This document shows, in pieces, positions 57,173 to 64,000 of a stretch of DNA of 64,000 bases; positions within the stretch are counted from its first letter, which is position 1, and the number at the start of each line of letters is the position of its first letter. A program made the translations under genes and the position numbers. Source of the DNA: Ignavibacteriaceae bacterium (GTDB lineage: Bacteria > Bacteroidota > Ignavibacteria > Ignavibacteriales > Ignavibacteriaceae). Location of the stretch: assembly GCA_013042995.1 (NCBI GenBank), contig JABDPB010000117.1, positions 1 to 64,000 on the forward strand. The letters are read 5' to 3'. Under the pieces are notes generated by a model that saw only the letters and a list, made by a program, of their open reading frames with translations, made no database searches and was not told the DNA's origin.

Positions 57173-58884
57173 CAGGCTTGACGGAAGTAATTAGATACTG
57201 CATTTGTAAAGTTTACAGCATCCTTTGCATACGGACTAACTTTATATGAATTGAAAACCGACTTTAAAATATCTGAAGCTTCTCTATATGAGCCGCACTC
57301 CATAATTTTTTCAACTGTATTTGTAAAATCTTCTTCATCTTTAAGAAATATGTGCGATAAGATTTTTTTTGTCTCTTTTCTGCTCAAATAGCTAAACAAA
57401 TCCTTTTTTCGAATAACACTTTCTTCGATCTGCTCTTCAGATTCTTTTGCTTCGAATTCCCTTTCAACGGCTGAAGGATTTTCTTCTTCTGATGTTGCTG
57501 ATTCTATTTCATTTATAATAGAATCCTCATCTGTTGAGCTACTTTCTTCTTCTATTTCTATCTTCTCATCTGATTCGATAGAATTCTCTTCATTTACTAC
57601 CTCGGTTTCAGGAGCAAAGGTTGCTACTTTCTGTTTTTCTGTTTCATCTGAATCAAGACCTTCAAAAACTTCCAACAGTTCGTCTTCAATAGTACTTGGT
57701 TTTTTTTCAATTATAACTTCTTCATCTTTATTTGCTTGAGTTTCAACTGGTGCTTCGCCGCTTGTTTCTTCTTTATCTTCAGGAACTTCATCATCGAAAT
57801 AATCTTTCATCATCTCATTTACAATTTCTTTTTCAGTTGCATCACCTATTGTTTCTTCAATGTTTTCGTTTTCAGCTTTTATATCAGTATCATCTTCAAC
57901 AGGTTCAGTATCTTTTTCCTCTTTGCTGAAATCAAAATCTTCTTTTGATGGATCTTCTTTCAGATCCTCCTCGTACAAAGCCAGGAGAGCTTCTTCCTCC
58001 TCCAAATTAATAAGTTCGTCCATACCGGCTTTTTCGAGGTTTTGGGCATGTTTCTCAGCAAGTTCTCCAAGATTATCCTTATCATTTTCAACAGAAGTTC
58101 CTTCGACTTCTTCTTTCTCTTCTTTATCAAACTCTGCATAAATAGCTTTTTTAATAGAATCTATGGAATATTTTTTCTTTGATGGTTCTGTAATTCCTTT
58201 TCGAAGTTTCAAAAGATGATCGAATAGACTTTTCTCTTTAAGATATATTTCTACTGCAACTGGGGAGACAATGTTTCGTTCAACTCCGCCAATGTTAAAG
58301 AAATCACCAATAGAGGCTAAGGAATTTTGTATTAGCTGCTCAGAATTTGATTTTACCAGTTCCTGATCAATTTTTTTGAGTATTAATTCAAACTCTGTTT
58401 TTGAAATCTGGACAATGTTTCTTTTATTCAAATAAGCCATTAGAACTTTCTTCAGATGCTCGTAGTAATATATATAGCTGAGCATCATTTCCAGTTCATC
58501 AATACTAACCATATCCCGATCATTATAAATTAATTGTGATAGAGACCAATTAGGTCTTACAACATAGTTAGCATTGAATGAAACAGCCTGAAGAATTAAT
58601 TTTTTTGCATCGTCAAAAGCAATTCTTTTTGTTTTCTTAATTTCCTCGCCGATTTTTTTAAAGTGCTCTGATATATCTTTGCCCGAATAATCAAAATACG
58701 AATTCTCTAAAAGTTTCCGCCTGTCCGAATATATCATATATTCAAGCTCTGCGGAAATATAGCGCACAATTGCAGGGTGCAAATCGGTTGCGGTAATCTT
58801 TTGGAAGGTAAAATGAGCACCAAGATATTTTACCTGGTTGAGACAAAAGTCACCGATGAATTTTATCTCTTTTTCAAACATCAC
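57172..58884 (-). CDS. Acidic protein of unknown function next to obg
   Basis: This 570-residue protein has no signal peptide or membrane helix. The N-terminal ~240 residues look helical and folded (YFDYSGKDISEHFKKIGEEIKK, then SLSQLIYNDRDMVSIDELEM). The middle (~265-475) is highly acidic and probably disordered, rich in Glu, Asp and Ser. A short folded C-terminal segment of about 80 residues follows, including LFSYLSRKETKKILSHIF. I do not recognise a family. The stop touches the obg start, so the two are co-transcribed, which suggests a role in ribosome assembly or a related cytoplasmic process. Confidence 0.6.
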   Translation of the reverse strand: MMFEKEIKFIGDFCLNQVKYLGAHFTFQKITATDLHPAIVRYISAELEYMIYSDRRKLLENSYFDYSGKDISEHFKKIGEEIKKTKRIAFDDAKKLILQAVSFNANYVVRPNWSLSQLIYNDRDMVSIDELEMMLSYIYYYEHLKKVLMAYLNKRNIVQISKTEFELILKKIDQELVKSNSEQLIQNSLASIGDFFNIGGVERNIVSPVAVEIYLKEKSLFDHLLKLRKGITEPSKKKYSIDSIKKAIYAEFDKEEKEEVEGTSVENDKDNLGELAEKHAQNLEKAGMDELINLEEEEALLALYEEDLKEDPSKEDFDFSKEEKDTEPVEDDTDIKAENENIEETIGDATEKEIVNEMMKDYFDDEVPEDKEETSGEAPVETQANKDEEVIIEKKPSTIEDELLEVFEGLDSDETEKQKVATFAPETEVVNEENSIESDEKIEIEEESSSTDEDSIINEIESATSEEENPSAVEREFEAKESEEQIEESVIRKKDLFSYLSRKETKKILSHIFLKDEEDFTNTVEKIMECGSYREASDILKSVFNSYKVSPYAKDAVNFTNAVSNYFRQA

Positions 58885-58918
58885 ATTTCTCTCTTTTTTT
58901 CTAGTATAAGATAAAAAA

Positions 58919-58945
58919 AATCCCGATTAAATATTAATCGGGATT
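58919..58945 (-). terminator. Intrinsic terminator of the sdhCAB operon
   Basis: AATCCCGATTAA-TAT-TTAATCGGGATT on the minus strand is a perfect 12-bp stem followed by TTTTTTATC. It stands between sdhB and the upstream end of the acidic protein gene. Confidence 0.93.
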
Positions 58946-58986
58946 AAAATATATCCTTAAATAAATAATAAAAGGATTAATTATTT

Positions 58987-59760
58987 TTACACTTCTACTT
59001 CTTCTTTTGATTTAAACTTTGCAGATGCAAAATCACGGTTCATTCGTGCGATATTTGTAACGGATATACCTTTCGGGCATTCAGCTTCGCAGGCGTAAGT
59101 ATTTGTGCAGCTTCCAAAACCAAGTTCATCCATTACTGCAATCATCTTCTGTACTCTACGGTACCGCTCTTGTTGGCCTTGGGGAAGTAACGCGTACTGG
59201 GAAACTTTAGCAGATGTAAACAGCATTGCAGAGGCATTTTTACATGCAGCAACGCAAGCCCCACAGCCAATGCACGCTGCTGCATCAAATGCTTCGCTTG
59301 CAATATCTTTTGGTATAGGGATTAAATTTGCATCGGGTGCTCCGCCGGTATTAACAGAAACATAGCCACCTGCTTCTAAAATTTTATCAAAGCCTGAACG
59401 GTCAACCATTAAATCTTTGATTACAGGAAAAGCTTTTGCCCTAAACGGTTCGACCCATAGTGTTTCACCGTCTTTAAAGTTGCGCATATGAAGCTGGCAG
59501 GTAGCAATTTTTTGAAGCGGTCCATGTGGATGTCCATTTATAACAAGTCCACAAGTTCCGCAAATGCCTTCGCGGCAATCACTTTCAAAGTGAATAGGCT
59601 CTTCACCATTTGCTTCCAAGGAATTGTTTAATTCATCGAGCATCTCTAAAAACGATGCATCGGGTGAAACCTGAACATCGTAATCAACAAAACTTCCAAC
59701 TGATTTAGAATTTTTTTGCCGCCAGATTTTAAGCTTTAACTTTAAGTTCTTTTCTTCCAT
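58987..59760 (-). CDS. sdhB: Succinate dehydrogenase/fumarate reductase iron-sulfur subunit
   Basis: This 257-residue subunit of respiratory complex II carries the electron path. The [2Fe-2S] site is [15 protein letters not shown], the [4Fe-4S] site is [12 protein letters not shown], and the last cluster is in [14 protein letters not shown]. It shares its start with the end of sdhA (one-base overlap). The direction (succinate oxidation or fumarate reduction) cannot be told from sequence. Confidence 0.95.
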   Translation of the reverse strand: MEEKNLKLKLKIWRQKNSKSVGSFVDYDVQVSPDASFLEMLDELNNSLEANGEEPIHFESDCREGICGTCGLVINGHPHGPLQKIATCQLHMRNFKDGETLWVEPFRAKAFPVIKDLMVDRSGFDKILEAGGYVSVNTGGAPDANLIPIPKDIASEAFDAAACIGCGACVAACKNASAMLFTSAKVSQYALLPQGQQERYRRVQKMIAVMDELGFGSCTNTYACEAECPKGISVTNIARMNRDFASAKFKSKEEVEV

Positions 59761-61670
59761 TATTTGTAACTCCTTATCGCTGGTTTCACATATTCAAAAT
59801 CAAGTGGCTCTTTATGCAGATTCCACTTACCGTCTCCCGCAAATTCCCACGCCGAAACAAAAGTGTAATTTTCATCATCGCGTTTAGCCTCGCCATCTTC
59901 AAATTGATATTCTTCCCTAAAGTGTCCGCCGCAGGATTCATTTCTATCGAGTGCATCTTTTGCCATTAGTTCGCCCAATTCAAAGTAGTCAACTAATCTG
60001 CCTGCTCTTTCTAAAGTTTGATTTACATCATCTCCGCTGCCGGGGATGGTAACGTTCTTCCAGAACTCATCTTTTAATTCTCTAATTTCTGTAATTGCTT
60101 CTCTCAATCCTTTTTCATTGCGAGCCATTCCAACTTTATTCCACATAATTCTGCCAAGCTGCTTATGAATATCATCAACAGTTCTTTTTCCATTTATAGA
60201 AAGAAGCTTGTTTGTCAATTCTTTTACTTCGATAGCGACTTTTTCAAATTCTGGATGATCTGTTTTTTCAAAAGATGGTTTATCAGAAGCCAGATAATTT
60301 CCCATTGTGTAAGGAATAACAAAATAACCATCTGCTAAACCTTGCATAAGTGCAGAAGCACCCAAACGGTTTGCACCGTGATCTGAAAAGTTTGCTTCGC
60401 CTAAAACAAATAACCCAGGAATTGTGCTCATTAAATTGTAATCAACCCAAACACCGCCCATTGTGTAATGAGGTGCGGGATAAATCATCATCGGAACTTC
60501 ATACGGATTTTCTCCTGTAATAGTTTCATAAATCTCAAACAGATTTCCGTATCGTTCTTCTATTGCTTTTTTCCCGAGCCTGTTAATTGCATCTTTGAAG
60601 TCAAGGTAAACAGCTTCTCCACCTTTTACACCTCTGCCATCATCAAATACTTCTTTTGCAGATCTTGAAGAAATATCACGAGGTGCCAGGTTTCCAAATG
60701 ATGGATATTTCCTTTCGAGATAATAATCTCTTTCTTCTTCCGGGATGTCATTTGGATTACGGGTATCCCCTTTCTTTTTTGATACCCAAACCCTTCCATC
60801 GTTACGCAGAGATTCACTCATTAGAGTTAATTTCGATTGTGATTCACCATGCAATGGCAAGCAGGTTGGATGTATCTGAGTAAAGCACGGATTTGCAAAC
60901 AACGCTCCTCTTTTATGTGCACGCCAAGCTGCAGTTACATTGCAATTCATTGCGTTTGTTGATAGGAAATACACATTTGCATAACCGCCAGTTGCAAGGC
61001 AAACTGCATGTGCTGAGTATTTTTCTATTTCACCTGTTAAAAGATTCCTGCAAACAATACCTTTTGCTTTTCCATCAATTACAACAACATCTAACATTTC
61101 TCGGCGAGTAAATAATTTTACAGTTCCTTTATCAACCTGCCTGTTCAACGCACTAAAAGCGCCGAGCAAAAGCTGCTGTCCGGTTTGTCCTCTGGCATAA
61201 AACGTACGCGAAACCTGTGCACCACCAAATGAACGGTTATCTAACAAACCGCCGTACTCACGCGCAAATGGCACACCTTGAGCAACGCATTGATCAATTA
61301 TATTTCCACTGACTTCTGCAAGCCGGTGAACATTTGCCTCACGTGCGCGGAAATCTCCGCCTTTTACAGTATCGTAAAACAATCTGTAAGTCGAGTCTCC
61401 GTCGTTCTGATAATTTTTGGATGCATTTATTCCGCCCTGGGCAGCAATACTATGTGCTCTTCGGGCACTGTCGTGATAGGTAAATGCCAATACATTATAT
61501 CCTAACTCACCCATTGTAGCGGCAGCCGATGCACCCGCTAATCCGGTTCCCACAACTATTACTGTGTATTTTCTTTTATTAGCCGGATTAACCAGCTTCA
61601 TATTAAATTTATGGTTTGTCCACTTTTCTGAAATATGTCCTTCGGGAATTTTAGATTCTAACTTTATCAT
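59760..61670 (-). CDS. sdhA: Succinate dehydrogenase/fumarate reductase flavoprotein subunit
   Basis: This 636-residue FAD subunit interconverts succinate and fumarate. The FAD fold is [20 protein letters not shown], the covalent FAD His is in [14 protein letters not shown], and active-site His and Arg residues lie in [10 protein letters not shown] and [11 protein letters not shown]. It starts 4 bases inside the end of sdhC, so the three genes are one operon. Confidence 0.96.
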   Translation of the reverse strand: MIKLESKIPEGHISEKWTNHKFNMKLVNPANKRKYTVIVVGTGLAGASAAATMGELGYNVLAFTYHDSARRAHSIAAQGGINASKNYQNDGDSTYRLFYDTVKGGDFRAREANVHRLAEVSGNIIDQCVAQGVPFAREYGGLLDNRSFGGAQVSRTFYARGQTGQQLLLGAFSALNRQVDKGTVKLFTRREMLDVVVIDGKAKGIVCRNLLTGEIEKYSAHAVCLATGGYANVYFLSTNAMNCNVTAAWRAHKRGALFANPCFTQIHPTCLPLHGESQSKLTLMSESLRNDGRVWVSKKKGDTRNPNDIPEEERDYYLERKYPSFGNLAPRDISSRSAKEVFDDGRGVKGGEAVYLDFKDAINRLGKKAIEERYGNLFEIYETITGENPYEVPMMIYPAPHYTMGGVWVDYNLMSTIPGLFVLGEANFSDHGANRLGASALMQGLADGYFVIPYTMGNYLASDKPSFEKTDHPEFEKVAIEVKELTNKLLSINGKRTVDDIHKQLGRIMWNKVGMARNEKGLREAITEIRELKDEFWKNVTIPGSGDDVNQTLERAGRLVDYFELGELMAKDALDRNESCGGHFREEYQFEDGEAKRDDENYTFVSAWEFAGDGKWNLHKEPLDFEYVKPAIRSYK

Positions 61671-62344
61671 TGGCTACCTCCGTAGAAAAAGAAAAAGTAG
61701 ATTGGCATAGATGCAAATCCAACAGCCATAACTATCGCGTATAAAGTTCCAATTTTTTTTATAAGAGGAAAATATTTTTTATGATTCCATCCAAAGGTTT
61801 GAAATACACTCTGGAATCCGTGATGAAGATGAAATCCTAACGCAATAACAGCGACTATATATAAAGCTACATACCACCAAATCTGAAAAAAGTTTACAAC
61901 AATATTAAAGTAAAGGTGATTGTTTGCTAAACCGGAAGGATCGTAAAAATTAAATCTCCAGAAGAATGTTGCAAGATGCAGTACAAGAAAAATAAATATC
62001 ACCGATCCCAGCCAAAACATCCAGCGCGAAGTAAATGTACTGTTCTCGGAAGAGGCATTCACTTTGTAATTTACTGGTCTTGCTCTCCTGTTCTCAAGCC
62101 ATAATACGAATCCATCATAAATGTGCAGCACAAAAGCCGCAAGCAACACTAATTCCACAACTCGAATTAGTGGCTTAACAACATCCAGCGCAGATACATA
62201 GCCGTTAAATGCATCGGGACCGAAAAACAAAGTAATGTTCCCGATCAGGTGGACAATTAAGAAAATAATTAAGAAACTCCCTGTTACAGCCATAACAAGC
62301 TTTTTTCCAACAGAGGAGTTAGTGAACTTAAAAAACCAGCCCAT
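61667..62344 (-). CDS. sdhC: Succinate dehydrogenase cytochrome b subunit (class B)
   Basis: This 225-residue membrane anchor has five hydrophobic helices and several histidines as candidate haem ligands ([38 protein letters not shown]). The single large cytochrome subunit is the class-B arrangement with two haems, as in Bacteroidota and Gram-positive bacteria, and passes electrons to or from menaquinone. It is the first gene of the operon. Confidence 0.9.
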   Translation of the reverse strand: MGWFFKFTNSSVGKKLVMAVTGSFLIIFLIVHLIGNITLFFGPDAFNGYVSALDVVKPLIRVVELVLLAAFVLHIYDGFVLWLENRRARPVNYKVNASSENSTFTSRWMFWLGSVIFIFLVLHLATFFWRFNFYDPSGLANNHLYFNIVVNFFQIWWYVALYIVAVIALGFHLHHGFQSVFQTFGWNHKKYFPLIKKIGTLYAIVMAVGFASMPIYFFFFYGGSQ

Positions 62345-62649
62345 TAAGTTCTCCTTTTAAATTCTGAAATATTAATGAACTTTATTAAATATAAACAGTA
62401 AAAACCATTATTTAATTCAATTTTGGTGGGTTCAATCATAGCACAATAAACATCTGAAATAGAAAAGTTAATCTTGAAAAGCAAATTATTTTGTAATAGA
62501 AACTTATCAAAACGAGTATATAAAATCAATTTAGCTACAATAATAGTTGCATGAGGTAAAAAATTGTGTTGTATTTAATTCTTATTAAGATTAAGTTTAG
62601 ATAAAAATAGTATTTATTATACTAACTTTTTATTAGATATAGCTGCAAA
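62345..62649. other. Divergent intergenic region
   Basis: This 305-base AT-rich region separates sdhC (minus) from the porin gene (plus) and should hold both promoters. I find no conserved -35/-10 pair I can support. A 61-codon open frame on the minus strand (62344-62529) looks like chance. Confidence 0.6.
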
Positions 62650-63876
62650 ATGTTACATATATTTTTCACTCGTCATATACTACTTTATATTTTTTGCTTG
62701 ATTTCATTCAACCAAATATGCTTCACACAATACAAAGCGGAGAACAACAAAACATTTGAGTTTCAGGACAACCTTTCAAAAAGTGGAATTGAATTGGGAG
62801 TTGCATACGTGGGGGAGTATTTATCAAATCTATCCGGTGGCATAGATCGTAAAGGAACTTATTTAGATAATTTTATTTTTACCTGCGGTTTCGATATGGA
62901 CAAGTTAGTAAGTATCAGTGGAATGTCTGTTTATCTTTCAGGCTTAGGTATTAACGGAGGTTTGCCACTCGAAAAAACCGGTGCTATTCAAGGGGTAAGT
63001 AACATAGCCGGAGAAAATCACTGGAAATTATATGAAGCTTGGATTGAACAGAATCTATTTAGTGAAAGGTTTTCAATTCTTTTTGGATTGTATGATTTAA
63101 ATTCTGAATTTGATGTTAGGGAATCATCCGGGATATTTTTAAATCCATCATTTGGTATCGGTTATGATTTCTCACAAAGCGGGCAAAACGGTCCTTCAAT
63201 TTTTCCATATACTTCACTTGCTTTAAGATTAAAATTAAAACTATCTCAATCCTTTGATTTTATTGCAGCAGTGTTCGATGGTGTTCCCGGAAGTCTCACA
63301 AATGAAAAGGGTTTACATTTAGAGTTAAAAAAAGATGAGGGTGCATTAATATCAACTGAATTGATTTTTTCACCAGATGAAAAGGAATTTGGTAAAGATT
63401 ATTCAAAGTATTCCATCGGCGGGTGGTACTACACTGCAGATTATGAGAATACTGCTGATGGTTCAAAACAAAATGGCAACTACGGTGTTTACATAAACAC
63501 CGAACAATTTATTTATTCAGAAAATTCTTCACCTGAACAAGGATTAGCTGTTTTTGGAAGATTTGGAATTGCAAATATCAATTTCAATCCATCAGATTAT
63601 TCAATTTTAGGAGGAGCAAATTATACTGGATTGATTCCAAGCAGAGATGAAGATGTTCTCGGATTAGCCTTTACTTCAATTCATCTTTCAGATGAGTTTA
63701 GACAGGCCCAGGAATTTGAAGCAAGTTTTGAGACTATTCTGGAACTAACTTACAGTTTCCAGGCACTAAACTGGCTCAGACTTCAACCGGATTTACAATA
63801 TATTTTCAATCCGGTTGCAGCATCAAATTCAGACTATGCATTTACTGCAGGAATAAGAGCGGAGGTTGCACTTTAA
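62650..63876 (+). CDS. OprB-type carbohydrate porin
   Basis: This 408-residue outer-membrane protein has a signal peptide and the OprB family signature at its N-terminal half: ELGVAYVGEYLSNLSGGIDR, then NHWKLYEAWIEQNLF and GLYDLNSEFDVRESSGIFLN. It ends with the aromatic-rich strand TAGIRAEVAL. Related porins take up sugars. Substrate specificity is not readable from sequence. It is divergent from sdhC and has no clear ribosome-binding site. Confidence 0.85.
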   Translation: MLHIFFTRHILLYIFCLISFNQICFTQYKAENNKTFEFQDNLSKSGIELGVAYVGEYLSNLSGGIDRKGTYLDNFIFTCGFDMDKLVSISGMSVYLSGLGINGGLPLEKTGAIQGVSNIAGENHWKLYEAWIEQNLFSERFSILFGLYDLNSEFDVRESSGIFLNPSFGIGYDFSQSGQNGPSIFPYTSLALRLKLKLSQSFDFIAAVFDGVPGSLTNEKGLHLELKKDEGALISTELIFSPDEKEFGKDYSKYSIGGWYYTADYENTADGSKQNGNYGVYINTEQFIYSENSSPEQGLAVFGRFGIANINFNPSDYSILGGANYTGLIPSRDEDVLGLAFTSIHLSDEFRQAQEFEASFETILELTYSFQALNWLRLQPDLQYIFNPVAASNSDYAFTAGIRAEVAL

Positions 63877-63908
63877 TTTTTTAGAAATTTCATCACTAAT
63901 TGGAAACA

Positions 63909-64000
63909 ATGAAAATCAGTCAACCACATATTCACTTTGAAATGAGAGATAATAGGGATAATTTAGCTCAGCTCTTTCAAATGTTTACGGTGTCTCGCAT
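63909..64000 (+). CDS. Possible start of a further gene (partial)
   Basis: An ATG at 63909 opens a frame that stays open for 30 codons to the window edge (MKISQPHIHFEMRDNRDN...). The residues look like real coding sequence, but the piece is too short to name. A weak TGGAAAC precedes it. Confidence 0.4.
   Translation, partial: MKISQPHIHFEMRDNRDNLAQLFQMFTVSR

Noticed and set aside
62344..62529. 61-codon minus-strand open frame upstream of sdhC
   Set aside because: AT-rich with an uneven composition and no ribosome-binding site. It covers the likely promoter region of sdhC and the porin gene.

Overview
This AT-rich window reads as chromosomal DNA from a heterotrophic bacterium of the Bacteroidota/Chlorobi/Ignavibacteria group, most likely Ignavibacteria. 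The main evidence is four exported proteins that end in a type IX secretion (T9SS) sorting domain built around a YPNPFNP motif. Supporting evidence is a Bacteroidota-type dicluster ferredoxin, DUF4837 and DUF2723 proteins, a three-subunit class-B succinate dehydrogenase, and frequent TTG starts with weak Shine-Dalgarno sites. TGA is used as a normal stop by many genes, so the code is the standard one. No rRNA, CRISPR array, phage or transposase is visible.

Layout. 1-6.2 kb (minus strand): era, then acyP-ispF-dedA-lnt-ltaE, preceded by an ECF sigma/anti-sigma pair. 6.4-10.5 kb: a small membrane protein, trxB, queG, a Rieske/metallo-hydrolase pair and a ferredoxin. 10.6-15.1 kb: an unknown membrane protein, two TPR/membrane proteins, a secreted YidD-like protein and an acyl-CoA dehydrogenase. 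15.2-17.6 kb: rlmN-trmH against a Schlafen-type ATP-binding protein. 17.7-23.5 kb: secA-glnB-TPR lipoprotein. 23.7-29.5 kb (plus): a predicted selenoprotein, glnE and a DUF2723 membrane protein. 29.5-35.9 kb (minus): tilS-hpt-ftsH, a polyprenol-kinase-like gene, DUF4837, and greA upstream. 36-48.7 kb: exported T9SS cargo (M1 peptidase, metzincin, FG-GAP-type protein, a broken beta-rich protein), interrupted by an AddB-like nuclease and an outer-membrane protein. 48.8-55 kb: redoxin, M14 peptidase, a sigma factor with an anti-sigma-like tail, a zinc-ribbon protein, rpsU, a LOG-family protein, dacB, secG and tRNA-Met. 55-64 kb: M48 lipoprotein, obg, an acidic unknown protein, sdhCAB, an OprB-like porin and the start of one more gene.

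The strongest unusual signal is at 23.7 kb. A C-GCAxxG-C-C family redox protein is interrupted by an in-frame TGA exactly where a cysteine is expected, and a SECIS-like hairpin lies immediately downstream, which points to selenocysteine. A second in-frame TGA, at 47,201 in a surface protein, has no such hairpin and looks like a simple nonsense change or sequence error. Other signals are a pair of divergent ECF promoters sharing GTAAC(C/T)-N17-GTCT around the sigma gene, a sigma factor fused to an anti-sigma-like domain, and a secreted YidD-like protein in an overlapping operon with two paralogous TPR proteins.

How the genes work together: most of the window is housekeeping (envelope lipoprotein maturation, protein export, ribosome and tRNA modification, nitrogen signalling through PII and GlnE, respiration). 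The accessory character lies in cell-surface proteins exported by a T9SS whose core genes are not in this window, except possibly a PorW/SprE-like lipoprotein.
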